A stretch of DNA of 64,000 nt from the NCBI GenBank assembly GCA_044229535.1, contig JBGASU010000001.1:620001-684000 (forward strand), read 5' to 3'. The translations under genes were made by a program, and so were the position numbers. This stretch comes from CAZLFQ01 sp044229535 (lineage in GTDB: Bacteria; Pseudomonadota; Alphaproteobacteria; Rickettsiales; Midichloriaceae). The notes under the pieces are model-generated. The model was not told where the DNA came from. It saw only the letters and a program-made list of their open reading frames with translations, and searched no databases. Every line of letters starts with the position of its first letter. Position 1 is the stretch's first letter. Shown here in pieces: positions 18,104-26,645 of this stretch.

Positions 18104-18749
18104 TTATATATTTAAGGATAATAAGCTTTTAGAAAAAGCTTTACGACACCCCAGCACTTGCAAAGACAACAAGTCAGATAGCTATGAGCGACTTGAGTTT
18201 TTTGGCGACAAAGTTATCAGCTTACTTATTGCAGAATTACTTTGGGAGAAGCATCCCAATGCTTCTGAGGCTGAGCTATCAGTGATGCACTCAAATTTAG
18301 TAAATACAAAATGCCTAGCAGAAGTTGCTTCAAAAATTGACTTAGGCTCGTCGATCCAAATGGATGCTGGCGAAGAACTAAACAAAGGTAGAACTAATGC
18401 AAAGATTCTAGAAAATGCAATAGAAGCACTAATTGGTGCAATATATTTGGACTCAGACCATTTAACCACCGCAAAAATAGTAAGAAATTTATGGGATGGC
18501 CATTTGCATGACATGGCTTCAATACAACTGCGTGACTCGAAATCAATATTACAAGAATGGGCTCAAAAAAATGGCAAGCCTATACCTGAATATAAGGTTA
18601 CGAGTGAGATAGGTAATGCCCACAATCCCGTTTTTACAATCGAAGTAACGGTTCAAGGTATTGAACCAGCCAGCGCTTCTGGCACATCAAAAAAAATAGC
18701 ACAGCAAGAGGCTGCTAAAAATTTATTAAAGCGAATTAACAATGAATAA
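18093..18749 (+). CDS. rnc: Ribonuclease III
   Basis: Double-strand-specific endoribonuclease for rRNA processing and RNA decay. 218 residues from ATG 18093, normal length. The catalytic signature YERLEFFGDKVI lies at ~31-42, with the second acidic motif ENAIEALIGAIYLD near 105. A C-terminal double-stranded RNA-binding domain begins at about 150 (DSKSILQEWAQ) and ends with SGTSKKIAQQEAAKNLL. The longest ORF starts at TTG 18060 inside lepB; the ATG overlapping the lepB end by 11 bases is preferred. It overlaps era by eight bases. Confidence 0.96.
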   Translation: MKIDYIFKDNKLLEKALRHPSTCKDNKSDSYERLEFFGDKVISLLIAELLWEKHPNASEAELSVMHSNLVNTKCLAEVASKIDLGSSIQMDAGEELNKGRTNAKILENAIEALIGAIYLDSDHLTTAKIVRNLWDGHLHDMASIQLRDSKSILQEWAQKNGKPIPEYKVTSEIGNAHNPVFTIEVTVQGIEPASASGTSKKIAQQEAAKNLLKRINNE

Positions 18750-19611
18750 AAAATGTCTTACTGTTGCCTTAGTTGGAGAATCCAATGCTGGCAAATCAAC
18801 ACTATTAAATGAATTAATCGGACATAAAGTTTCGATAGTGACACATAAAGTTCAAACCACACGCTACAACATCAGAGGCGTAACTAATATTGATGATACC
18901 CAGCTTATATTTATCGACACCCCTGGAATTTTTGATCCAAGTGGTATTCTCGAAAAAGCCATAGTGAATCAAGCTGTAGGAGCCTTTGATGAAGCGGATA
19001 TAATATGCGTTGTTTTTGATTCTAGAAGAATCCAACACCCTGTATTAAATATAATAAAAAAATACGCAGAACAATCTGGCAAAAAGTGTTATGCAATAGT
19101 CAATAAAGTTGACTTAGTAGAAAAAGAAAAACTACTACCTAGACTACAAGAAATTTATGACCTAGGAATATTCACCGAAGTATTCCCTATATCAGCTTTA
19201 AAAGCTTATGGCACTAAGCACTTTTTAGAATTCCTACTAAAACAAGCGCCCGAATCACCTTGGCATTTTATTGAAGATGAAATGACAGACCAACCAGTAC
19301 GCAAAATTGCTGAAGAAGTAACTCGCGAGCAAGCTTACCTATTACTACATGAAGAACTACCATATTCATTAAAAGTTGAAACAGAGTTATGGGAAGACCA
19401 AGAAGATGGTAGTATCAAAATATATCATGCAATCTTCATAAACAAAGCCACTCAAAAGCCTATTGTATTAGGCAAAGGCGGAATTAAGATCAAAGAGATT
19501 GGTCAACGTGCCAGAAAGGAAATATCCAAAATCTTAGGTAAAAAAATCCACCTATTCTTACATGTTAAAGTAAGAGAAGACTGGATAGAAAAAGACTTTG
19601 GCAAATTGTAA
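18742..19611 (+). CDS. era: GTPase Era
   Basis: Ribosome-associated GTPase needed for 16S rRNA maturation and 30S assembly. 289 residues. G1 is GESNAGKS at 12-19 (most Era proteins have GxPNVGKS, so Pro is replaced by Ser), G3 is DTPGIF, G4 is NKVD, and G5 lies in PISALKAYG. A C-terminal KH domain contains VLGKGGIKIKEIGQRARKEI. The ATG overlaps the rnc stop (ATGAATAA), indicating coupling. Ends ten bases before a convergent gene. Confidence 0.97.
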   Translation: MNKKCLTVALVGESNAGKSTLLNELIGHKVSIVTHKVQTTRYNIRGVTNIDDTQLIFIDTPGIFDPSGILEKAIVNQAVGAFDEADIICVVFDSRRIQHPVLNIIKKYAEQSGKKCYAIVNKVDLVEKEKLLPRLQEIYDLGIFTEVFPISALKAYGTKHFLEFLLKQAPESPWHFIEDEMTDQPVRKIAEEVTREQAYLLLHEELPYSLKVETELWEDQEDGSIKIYHAIFINKATQKPIVLGKGGIKIKEIGQRARKEISKILGKKIHLFLHVKVREDWIEKDFGKL

Positions 19612-19621
19612 ATACAAATGA

Positions 19622-20710
19622 CTATCTTGCGTTTACAACTAATCTACTTTCATCTTGGCCTCTTAGGATATTAATCAATCTACCAATTTCTCCGATATTA
19701 TTTACACCTAACTTTAGAGGCTGAGTGAAACATGTAAATGCACATTCAGCACGATGCTGTAGTAAAGCTTGATAAGACGTATCAACTTTACAAGATTTCA
19801 GTTTTTCCACACCTGCATTAACTAATGTATCTATTTTTCTTTTAGCCACATTTTCAACTGGTCTAGCCACTGCATCGACCAGTGCATCCGCAGCATTTCT
19901 TGCAACACCAATTGTAGCATTTGCTAAGCGATAGTGATTCTGGGGATTATGATTAAATTTTGCTTTGTCTTTAGCTTGATCTACCAACACTTCAGATAAA
20001 GCATTTACAGCCATTGGTGCATTTTCACAAACCAAATCAACTGCTTTATTAATCACATGATAGCCAGCATATAAAGATGCATACGATATAGCAACATTGG
20101 TGAAGTAGTTATTTGATACAAACTTAACACACCCGTTAAGCATAGGAATTGATTCCTCTAACGGTGTTAATGCAGAATTAATTAAACCACCTGTCAGAAA
20201 TTTTAAAATCATAGATTCGCTGGTTGCAACTCCAGTCAAAAGCGATAGAAGGCCAATATACATAGCTGTATAAGGCGATTTCTCTCTTTCTGCCATTGGC
20301 TTATCTTTATCATTAACGTAAAATTCCCAAGTATACAAAGCTATTCCAGAAAACACCATCGCTGCTAAAACCATAGGGCAAGCAGTGAACATATACTGAA
20401 TTTTACGAGCAGAATTCACGGCAGCAAAAGTGCTAGCACCCAATCTTGCCAACTGCAATACAGAGTTAGCAGCTTGTAATTTTCTCAATACACTACGAAA
20501 ATTTTCAGATTGCTCCGCAAACTCCCCAACAATCTGATGTACTCCCTCTTGATGATTTTGCACAACACGAAACGACATGGCCAAATCTACAGAAGATGAT
20601 GCAGAAGAACTGGCATCACCACCACTCATTGCTATATCTTGAAAAGACGATGCGCTTAAAGCTGCCGACGAAGATGCCGCAGCACCATTGTTATCGTTAT
20701 TATTTAGCAT
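19622..20710 (-). CDS. Hypothetical membrane protein with Ser/Ala-rich N-terminus
   Basis: 362 residues, not recognised. The first ~45 residues are low-complexity Asn/Ala/Ser with GGDASSSASSSVDLA, then an amphipathic helical region, then hydrophobic stretches near 110-130 (MFTACPMVLAAMVFSGIALY), 150-170 (AMYIGLLSLLTGVATS) and possibly 200-225. The C-terminal half is helical and basic with no motif I can name. Start ATG 20710 has AAGGGG seven bases upstream and a perfect TATAAT ~32 bases upstream. Convergent with era. Candidate host- or membrane-interacting protein by its composition and by a leader shared with other accessory genes; function unknown. Confidence 0.8.
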   Translation of the reverse strand: MLNNNDNNGAAASSSAALSASSFQDIAMSGGDASSSASSSVDLAMSFRVVQNHQEGVHQIVGEFAEQSENFRSVLRKLQAANSVLQLARLGASTFAAVNSARKIQYMFTACPMVLAAMVFSGIALYTWEFYVNDKDKPMAEREKSPYTAMYIGLLSLLTGVATSESMILKFLTGGLINSALTPLEESIPMLNGCVKFVSNNYFTNVAISYASLYAGYHVINKAVDLVCENAPMAVNALSEVLVDQAKDKAKFNHNPQNHYRLANATIGVARNAADALVDAVARPVENVAKRKIDTLVNAGVEKLKSCKVDTSYQALLQHRAECAFTCFTQPLKLGVNNIGEIGRLINILRGQDESRLVVNAR

Positions 20711-20742
20711 AAATCCCCTTTATAGAACAATTAAACGTGTGG

Positions 20743-20748
20743 ATTATA
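20743..20748 (-). promoter_or_regulatory. Consensus -10 box upstream of the 19.6-20.7 kb gene
   Basis: TATAAT on the minus strand, 32 bases before ATG 20710, in the 61-base gap between two accessory genes. A clear -35 at 16-18 bases is missing (TGGTTT-like sequence is nearest). Upstream is a GTGGTTTTATGTTGAAT segment similar to the one before the gene that starts at 49787. Confidence 0.45.
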
Positions 20749-20771
20749 ACAGATAATTCAACATAAAACCA

Positions 20772-21167
20772 CTAAATAAACGTTATTTGAACGCCATTTT
20801 CTATAAAAAACTTATCTTTATCAAGTAAGTACTGGGTATGGAACGAGTAAATCTCTACTATTTCAAAGATAATGATTGGTAAAATCGCTTCAGGCCTGCC
20901 AATAACGCGGGATACGGCCGCCCCTACCGTACAAAACAGCACTAATGACTCTCTAAGTAGGTATGGATTTGCTGTTTGGACGTAGAACTCCTCGGCTTTT
21001 TCTGTATCTGTGCAATTTTCACTAACAGTCTTTTTATCAACCATAATCTGCAGAATATTGACTACGTGCTTCAATGAAGCCCCCAACAACATACACCCTA
21101 AAGCAAAGTCTGCACCTCCAATTATCGATTTATTATCGTAATACGAAAATTGAATAAAATTAATCAT
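20772..21167 (-). CDS. Hypothetical membrane protein
   Basis: 131 residues, not recognised. Two or three hydrophobic segments are likely: around 17-40 (GGADFALGCMLLGASLKHVV), 70-88 (ESLVLFCTVGAAVSRVI) and 92-108 (AILPIIIFEIVEIYSF). A short polar loop with several Thr/Glu/Lys (TVSENCTDTEKAEEF) lies between. Start ATG 21167 with GAAGGG about nine bases upstream. It lies 61 bases before the 362-residue membrane protein gene on the same strand, possibly a functional pair, though that gene has its own -10 box. No homology can be claimed. Confidence 0.7.
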   Translation of the reverse strand: MINFIQFSYYDNKSIIGGADFALGCMLLGASLKHVVNILQIMVDKKTVSENCTDTEKAEEFYVQTANPYLLRESLVLFCTVGAAVSRVIGRPEAILPIIIFEIVEIYSFHTQYLLDKDKFFIENGVQITFI

Positions 21168-21271
21168 TATATACGCCCTTCTTCATCAATTTTAGAAATC
21201 ATGATATAATATAAATTGTGGTATGGCTAAGATATTCTAATGGGGTAAAACATAGATGTAGCTTATTGGCA

Positions 21272-21306
21272 TTGAAAATTGAATAAAACGCTCTATATTA
21301 TAAAAT
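21272..21306 (+). promoter_or_regulatory. Predicted promoter of the Bax-inhibitor family gene
   Basis: Two overlapping solutions: TTGAAA (21272-21277)-N16-TATATT (21294-21299), and TTGAAT (21279-21284)-N16-TAAAAT (21301-21306). Transcription would begin roughly 20 bases before the ATG at 21332. Confidence 0.45.
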
Positions 21307-21331
21307 GTAAAATAACAATTAGGTATTTCCT

Positions 21332-22039
21332 ATGGATTACACAAAAACAAATTTCAGCACTCAGTCTGCTTCTAAGATTGACCAAGGATTGAGATCATAC
21401 ATGATCGCGGTCTATAACTACATGGCAGCTGCTCTTGCTATATCTGGCGTTACAGCATTTGGCGTCGCTTCATCACCAGCACTTCTGAATTTATTGTTCA
21501 ACACACCATTGATGTGGGTGGTGCTATTTGCTCCACTTCTAATGGTCTGGCTAGTTATGCCTAGAATAATGAACATGAGCTTAAGCAATGCACAATTCTG
21601 CTTCTGGACATATGCTGCACTAGTTGGCCTATCTTTAGCGCCTATTTTCATGATTTACACCCAAACAAGCATAGCAAAAGTATTCTTTATCTCTGCTTCT
21701 GTTTTTGGAGCAATGAGTATTTACGGATATACAACTAAAAAAGATATTAGTGGTTGGGGATCATTCTTATTTATGGGATTGATTGGCCTCATCATAGCAT
21801 CTTTGGTTAATATATTTCTTCAAAGCTCAGCTATGGATTTCGTAATATCTGCTGTTGGTGTAATAGTCTTTGTTGGCTTAACAGCTTATGATACGCAAAA
21901 TATCAAAGACAGCTATTACAGAGTGGCTGGAATGGGTGATACAACAAGTAAATTTGCAATCTTCGGTGCACTAAGTCTTTACTTGGATTTCATCAATTTA
22001 TTTATGTCGTTGTTAAGACTTTTCGGCGAAAGAAAATAG
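21332..22039 (+). CDS. Bax inhibitor-1/YccA family membrane protein
   Basis: 235 residues with about seven membrane segments, the size and topology of the BI-1/YbhL/YccA (LFG/TMBIM) family. Family features: an N-terminal LRSYMIAVYNYMAAALAISG helix, a small-residue-rich central helix, the late motif FVGLTAYDTQNIKDSYY near residue 185, and the C-terminal ALSLYLDFINLFMSLLRLFG, the diagnostic end of the family. Eukaryotic members regulate calcium and apoptosis; bacterial members modulate FtsH or act as pH-sensitive calcium leaks. A monocistronic unit: own promoter before and a strong terminator after. Broad in Alphaproteobacteria, so not evidence of host mimicry by itself. Confidence 0.93.
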   Translation: MDYTKTNFSTQSASKIDQGLRSYMIAVYNYMAAALAISGVTAFGVASSPALLNLLFNTPLMWVVLFAPLLMVWLVMPRIMNMSLSNAQFCFWTYAALVGLSLAPIFMIYTQTSIAKVFFISASVFGAMSIYGYTTKKDISGWGSFLFMGLIGLIIASLVNIFLQSSAMDFVISAVGVIVFVGLTAYDTQNIKDSYYRVAGMGDTTSKFAIFGALSLYLDFINLFMSLLRLFGERK

Positions 22040-22054
22040 TCTCTCAGAATCTTT

Positions 22055-22083
22055 AAAAAAGGCGGGCATGTCCCGCCTTTTTT
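22055..22083 (+). terminator. Rho-independent terminator after the Bax-inhibitor family gene
   Basis: GGCGGG-CATGT-CCCGCC stem flanked by A6 and T6, giving up to 12 pairs and a five-base loop, 15 bases after the stop codon. The strongest terminator in the window, and one of its most GC-rich spots. Confidence 0.9.
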
Positions 22084-22147
22084 AGTTTTACAATCCATAC
22101 TCTCCAATATATACTCAAATTAAATATTTATATAAAATCTGTTAGCC

Positions 22148-22711
22148 GTGAAAGAAAATTTTGAATTTGATAAGATACTCATCTCAATCGCTCTAAGCGT
22201 ATTCATCTTCATATTTAGCGCCAACCTAGGGGGCTTTCTATACAGGACAAAAAATATACCAGATCAAAAAGGTTTAGTTGTAGAAATAACAGAAGCTGAT
22301 ACTTCTGGTGGGGCTGCAGCAGGCTTACCAGAAAAAATAGAGATTGGCAAAATAATGGCTACTGCCGCTGCAGATGCTGGAAAAGCCATATTTAACAAAT
22401 GCGCAATTTGCCACACAGTCGGCAAAGGAGAAGCTAATAAAGTAGGGCCCAATCTATGGGGAATCGTGGGGGCTGTAACTGCTAGACATACCGACTTCCA
22501 GTATTCATCGGCCATGTCTGAGCTTGGCAAAGCAAGTCATAAATGGACTTATGAAGAACTTTATAGATACCTTTATTCACCTAAAAAGCACGTTCCCGGT
22601 ACAAAGATGGCTTTTGCTGGCCTAAAAAAGGACGAAGAAAGAGCTAATGTTATTGCTTACTTGAGAACTTTAGCCGACAGCCCATTACCACTACCCGCAA
22701 TTGAGAAATAA
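22148..22711 (+). CDS. Membrane-anchored cytochrome c (class I)
   Basis: 187 residues. An uncleaved N-terminal anchor (ILISIALSVFIFIFSANLGGFLY, ~10-32) is followed by a linker and a class I cytochrome c fold: haem attachment CAICH near residues 84-88 and axial Met in VPGTKMAFAGL near 150. This matches the membrane-bound CycM/c552 type that links complex III to cytochrome oxidase in Alphaproteobacteria and Rickettsiales. Start is GTG 22148 with no strong Shine-Dalgarno; no better ATG exists. It is 12 bases before nfeD and may share its transcript. No haem maturation genes are nearby. Confidence 0.92.
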   Translation: MKENFEFDKILISIALSVFIFIFSANLGGFLYRTKNIPDQKGLVVEITEADTSGGAAAGLPEKIEIGKIMATAAADAGKAIFNKCAICHTVGKGEANKVGPNLWGIVGAVTARHTDFQYSSAMSELGKASHKWTYEELYRYLYSPKKHVPGTKMAFAGLKKDEERANVIAYLRTLADSPLPLPAIEK

Positions 22712-22723
22712 GGAGAAACTAAC

Positions 22724-23182
22724 ATGGATATCTTAAACCCCGATTTTTGGTTCATTCTAGGATTAGTGTTAATAATATTAGAGGTTGTATTAGGATTTAC
22801 AATAGTCCTATTGTTTAGCGGAATTGCAGCATTCACAATGGGTTTTTTATTATTTTTCAAGCTCGCAATATTTGAAAGTATATACATGCAAGGTGCTGCT
22901 TTCTTCGCAATAACCCTTGCTTGGGCTGCGCTACTCTGGAAACCATTAAAACGACTAAAAGACCGCAATGCAAATAAAGACGGAGTAAAAAACTTCGTTG
23001 GGCAAACAGTAGAGATTATCGATGCAGATCTGGAAAAAGGAAAAATTGGAAACGCAAAGTGGTCAGGCACAATAGTAAAAGTTATGCTGCATCCAGAATT
23101 CAGAGAAGAAAAACTTACAGTTGGCACAATAGCTAGAATAGTAGACGTAAGAGATAAAAACTTTATAGTAATATCATCATAA
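22724..23182 (+). CDS. NfeD family membrane protein
   Basis: 152 residues: two to three hydrophobic segments in the first half (FWFILGLVLIILEVVLGFTIVL is the first region, ~9-30; AFTMGFLLFF follows; then AAFFAITLAWAALLW ~ 58-72) and a C-terminal OB-fold beta domain starting at VGQTVEIIDADLEKG. This is the short (type b) NfeD form that partners with stomatin/prohibitin-like SPFH proteins. AAGGAG nine bases before the ATG. The SPFH gene follows by 11 bases, the classic pair. Role: membrane microdomain organisation and quality control, inferred from the family. Confidence 0.92.
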   Translation: MDILNPDFWFILGLVLIILEVVLGFTIVLLFSGIAAFTMGFLLFFKLAIFESIYMQGAAFFAITLAWAALLWKPLKRLKDRNANKDGVKNFVGQTVEIIDADLEKGKIGNAKWSGTIVKVMLHPEFREEKLTVGTIARIVDVRDKNFIVISS

Positions 23183-23193
23183 AAGGAGCATTT

Positions 23194-24129
23194 ATGGAAA
23201 ATGTAGGTACAGGTATAGATTTTGGTTATTTCGTAGTACTTCTGGCATTTGTAATCATGTTTTTTATGGCAGTTAAGACAGTGCCTCAGCAAGAAATTTG
23301 GATTATAGAAAGGCTTGGCAAGTATGACAAATCAATTGAGGCTGGCATTAACTTTATTATCCCATTCATTGATAAAATAGCCTATAAACACACCTTAAAA
23401 GAGCGTGCAATTGATGTTGCAGAACAGACGGCCATTACCAATGATAACGTTACCCTCTCTCTTGATGGTGTTTTGTATGTTAGAATAATAAACCCTAAAG
23501 ATGCTTCGTATGGCGTTGAAAACCCTTACTACGCTGTTTCTCAGCTAGCACAAACATCAATGCGTTCGGCTATAGGTAAGATGCATTTAGATAAAACATT
23601 CGAAGAAAGAGATTCTTTAAATACCCAAATCGTAACCACGATAAATGAAGCCGCAGCGAACTGGGGCATTCAGTGTATGCGTTATGAGATTAAAGATATA
23701 AAACCACCTGTTTCAATATTAAAAGCAATGGAATTACAAGTTGCAGCTGACAGACAGAAACGCGCACAGATCCTAGATTCAGAAGGAAAAATGCAGGCTC
23801 AAATAAATGCTGCAGAAGGTATGAAACGTGAAACAGTATTAAAATCAGAAGCAGCTTTAACAGACCAAGTAAACAGGGCGAAAGGTGAGTCTGAAGCAAT
23901 ATTAATGGTAGCAGAAGCTACTGCTAAGGGTATTGAAAAAGTCGCTAAATCTATAGAATTACAAGGCGGTAAAGATGCCGTTAGTCTTAGGGTGGCTGAA
24001 CAATATGTTGATGCTTTCAAGGGCATTGCTAAAACCAATAACACAATCATAGTTCCAGCAAATGCCAATGATGCAGGATCAATGGTTGCGCAGGCTTTAA
24101 CAATTTTTGAATCCATCAAAAAAGCTTAA
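23194..24129 (+). CDS. SPFH/band 7 (stomatin-like, QmcA-type) protein
   Basis: 311 residues: one N-terminal membrane segment (YFVVLLAFVIMFFMAV, ~11-26), the SPFH domain from VPQQEIWIIERLGKY through LDGVLYVRIINPKDASYGVEN, and a long charged coiled coil from ~185 to 270 (AADRQKRAQILDSEGKMQAQINAAEG...). Oligomers scaffold membrane microdomains and regulate proteases such as FtsH. Strong AAAGGAG before the ATG. Paired with nfeD. A human-mitochondrial counterpart (STOML2) belongs to the same group. Confidence 0.94.
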   Translation: MENVGTGIDFGYFVVLLAFVIMFFMAVKTVPQQEIWIIERLGKYDKSIEAGINFIIPFIDKIAYKHTLKERAIDVAEQTAITNDNVTLSLDGVLYVRIINPKDASYGVENPYYAVSQLAQTSMRSAIGKMHLDKTFEERDSLNTQIVTTINEAAANWGIQCMRYEIKDIKPPVSILKAMELQVAADRQKRAQILDSEGKMQAQINAAEGMKRETVLKSEAALTDQVNRAKGESEAILMVAEATAKGIEKVAKSIELQGGKDAVSLRVAEQYVDAFKGIAKTNNTIIVPANANDAGSMVAQALTIFESIKKA

Positions 24130-24151
24130 AAACAAATTAATAGCTTAAGGT

Positions 24152-25222
24152 ATGAGCATTATAATGAACACATTCAAATTACTAGTCAGGCCATTTACTT
24201 TGGCCAAAGAAGCTACTGGTAACTCCAACAAGCCTTTAAAGCAAATCGCTCTAGGCTACTGGAACGATCTTAACAATGAGTATAAAAGGCAAAAAGCTGC
24301 GTTTAAAGATCTAAGAAAAACCAACTATGACCTAGGCTTAACGCATTATTATAAAGGCAACTATTATGATGCGCGCCTACGATTTAAAATCTTAAAATGG
24401 TTTAAGGCCGATACTCCCGAAATTAATTATTTCATTGGCAGAACTTATTTTGAACAAGGGAATTTTAAAAAAGCAAAGGAGTATTTAAATTTATATAAAG
24501 CTTCTAACGATCAGCGACTCCGCTCTGAAACAGACTATACGTTAAATATAATCGATGGAAAATTTGAAGATATAACATCCATACCACCCAGTCTTATATC
24601 CCACACTTTTGACTTACTATCACCTTTTTATAACGAATATATCTCAAGCAATAAAGAGTCTTCAACATTCAAATTATATTCCAATGTAAACAGGTTAATA
24701 ACCGAAAAAGGAAAGCCATTCGGCAACAATATACTAGACCTAGGGTGCGGCACTGGCACAATCGGCAAATTATGCCGCCAAAACAAGATTGCTTCGTATA
24801 TAACTGGCGTTGACTTATCACAACTAATGGTCGAGCAATGCAAAGAGGTGAAATTCGAAGATTTCTCGGTTTACAACGAAATACACAAGACTAATGCCCT
24901 TGAATACACATCTAATTCACAAAAAGACCAGAAATTCGACATTATATTCGCCTCAGACCTGCCTTTATACTGCTCAAACTTTACAGACATCATAAAAAAT
25001 ACAGCCAATACCACTGTAGACAAAGGTATATTGGCTTTTTCTTGCAAGACACATTTAGATAGTCAAGACATCATATTCAACCCTGCCAAGGAAGAATTCA
25101 CCTATAATCTAGATTATATAACTAAGGCTTGCACTGAAAATTGGCAAATAATTCATCAGGAATCAACATCTTTTGTTGACGGAGATGAAGGCATCATTAT
25201 TATACTTCAAAAAGTTATTTAG
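24152..25222 (+). CDS. TPR-containing class I SAM methyltransferase
   Basis: 356 residues. The first part (~45-125) holds two or three TPR-like helical hairpins (YDLGLTHYYKGNYYDARLRFK, given by its ends; EINYFIGRTYFEQGNFKKAKEYL), followed by a Rossmann methyltransferase: motif I NILDLGCGTGTIGKLC near 190-205, and TGVDLSQLMVEQCKE for the ribose-binding loop, then FDIIFASDLPLYC. Substrate unknown; the fusion of TPR with a methyltransferase suggests a protein substrate or complex. Two ATGs lie at the start (24152 and 24164). It follows the SPFH gene by 22 bases. Similar TPR-methyltransferases occur in other Alphaproteobacteria without firm function. Confidence 0.83.
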   Translation: MSIIMNTFKLLVRPFTLAKEATGNSNKPLKQIALGYWNDLNNEYKRQKAAFKDLRKTNYDLGLTHYYKGNYYDARLRFKILKWFKADTPEINYFIGRTYFEQGNFKKAKEYLNLYKASNDQRLRSETDYTLNIIDGKFEDITSIPPSLISHTFDLLSPFYNEYISSNKESSTFKLYSNVNRLITEKGKPFGNNILDLGCGTGTIGKLCRQNKIASYITGVDLSQLMVEQCKEVKFEDFSVYNEIHKTNALEYTSNSQKDQKFDIIFASDLPLYCSNFTDIIKNTANTTVDKGILAFSCKTHLDSQDIIFNPAKEEFTYNLDYITKACTENWQIIHQESTSFVDGDEGIIIILQKVI

Positions 25223-25289
25223 CATTAACTATTTATTTACCAATCTTGTGATTTAATCTGAGAACGGCAAGTAAGAACTGGAAGTATAT

Positions 25290-26063
25290 ATGAAATACAG
25301 AATATTATTAGTAGCAGCGTTTTTATCAGCTTTCCCTGAATTCATGAGTATTGCAAAAGACAGCTCTACAGATTCAGTAGAACAAGCCGATCAATCCCGA
25401 GCAGCACTAGTAAATTCAAAATATTCAGATGATGAATTCGAACTAGCAGATGATACAACCTATTCTATAGATGATCCCTTCGAAGGCTTGAACAGAGGCT
25501 TATTTGCTATAAACAAAGGGTTAGACACAGTAGTTTTAAAGCCAGTGGCGCATGTTTATAGAGCAGCCATACCTGAAGTTGGCAGAGACAGAGTTGATAG
25601 CGCTCTAGCCAACATGAAAGAACCTGTAAATTTTTTAAATTCGGTACTACAGGGTGATGCTGATAAAGCCTCTAAATCAGCTGGCAGATTCCTTGTGAAT
25701 ACCATTCTCGGCATAGGTGGTTTATTCGACATTGCAAGCCTTGCCGATAACTTGGAACCAGTCAACGAAGATTTCGGCAAGACTTTAGGGGTTTATGGCG
25801 TTGAAACTGGCCCCTATTTGTTCATACCTTTAATTGGCCCTTCTTCACCTAGAGATTTAGTGGGCAGAGGCGCAGACTTCTTCTCAGATCCTTTTATTTA
25901 TAGCGTACATAAGGATGGTGTATTGGCTAGAGATATCACCAAAACCATAAATACTAGAGAATCTTTATTAGAGGCTACAGATAATATTGAACAAACTTCT
26001 ATTGACGAGTATGCTACAGTTAGAAGTATCTATGCACAAAAACGTAAAGGACTACAAAAATGA
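25290..26063 (+). CDS. mlaA: MlaA/VacJ family outer membrane lipid asymmetry protein
   Basis: 257 residues with the MlaA core: DDPFEGLNRGLFAINKGLD, then MKEPVNFLNSVLQGD, the FLVNTILGIGGLFDIAS stretch, and ETGPYLFIPLIGPSSPRDLVGRGADFF. MlaA is normally a lipoprotein that extracts mislocalised phospholipids from the outer leaflet with OmpC/F. Here the signal peptide (MKYRILLVAAFLSAFPEF, then SIA-KD as a possible type I site) has no lipobox Cys, so the protein may be periplasmic or anchored otherwise. Overlaps mlaC by four bases (ATGA), so the two are coupled. mlaB, D, E and F are not in the window. Confidence 0.9.
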   Translation: MKYRILLVAAFLSAFPEFMSIAKDSSTDSVEQADQSRAALVNSKYSDDEFELADDTTYSIDDPFEGLNRGLFAINKGLDTVVLKPVAHVYRAAIPEVGRDRVDSALANMKEPVNFLNSVLQGDADKASKSAGRFLVNTILGIGGLFDIASLADNLEPVNEDFGKTLGVYGVETGPYLFIPLIGPSSPRDLVGRGADFFSDPFIYSVHKDGVLARDITKTINTRESLLEATDNIEQTSIDEYATVRSIYAQKRKGLQK

Positions 26064-26638
26064 TTAAAAAAGCCATAGCAATCTTATTAATTTCAACATC
26101 AACGAGTTTTGCTTCCTCACTCGAACCAGATGTTAATAATTTTGTCATCTCCACCTCTGATAAAGTTATTACTATATTAAAAAATAAGTCCAATGATTCT
26201 ACTAAAGAAAACCAGCTTACAGAAGTCTTCACAAACGTCATGGACATTGATTGGATTGCTCGCTTTGCTATTGGAAAAAACTGGCAAGGATTATCAGTAG
26301 ATCAGCAAAACCAGTATCTAGCGAACTATAGGAAATACCTTATTTCTTCATATGTGCCTATATTTAAAAAATATAACGGGCAGGCATTAAATATAAAAGG
26401 TATCAAGAACATTGGGAATGATCAGTATTTAGTCCAAACGGAAATCAAATCAGGAGATTCAAATGTTCCTTATAAAGTTGAGTACAGAGTGAAGCATACA
26501 GAAGGAATCTATAAGATACGTGATATAGTTGCAGAAGGTGTAAGCATGATAAATACTCAACGCTCTGACTTCTCCAGTATAATTGCTGAACGCGGTGTTC
26601 CAGCGCTAAATCAAGATTTATTAGCAAAAGCTAAATAG
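26060..26638 (+). CDS. mlaC: MlaC-type periplasmic phospholipid carrier
   Basis: 192 residues with a cleavable signal peptide (MIKKAIAILLISTSTSFA-SS) and the MlaC/Ttg2D fold: FTNVMDIDWIARFAIGKNWQGLS, then YLISSYVPIFKKYNGQ and a late beta segment IYKIRDIVAEGVSMINTQRSDF. Shuttles phospholipid between the outer membrane MlaA site and the inner membrane MlaFEDB transporter. Coupled to mlaA. The sequence of both genes supports an LPS-bearing outer membrane that is actively kept asymmetric. Confidence 0.92.
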   Translation: MIKKAIAILLISTSTSFASSLEPDVNNFVISTSDKVITILKNKSNDSTKENQLTEVFTNVMDIDWIARFAIGKNWQGLSVDQQNQYLANYRKYLISSYVPIFKKYNGQALNIKGIKNIGNDQYLVQTEIKSGDSNVPYKVEYRVKHTEGIYKIRDIVAEGVSMINTQRSDFSSIIAERGVPALNQDLLAKAK

Positions 26639-26645
26639 TTACAAG

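Noticed and set aside
21332..22039. Bax-inhibitor family protein as a host anti-apoptotic effector
   Set aside because: The family is widespread in free-living bacteria and the gene is a normal inner membrane protein; no secretion evidence.
22657..23292. 211-codon minus-strand frame across nfeD
   Set aside because: Lies opposite nfeD and the start of the SPFH gene, both well-supported families; no start context and unnatural composition.
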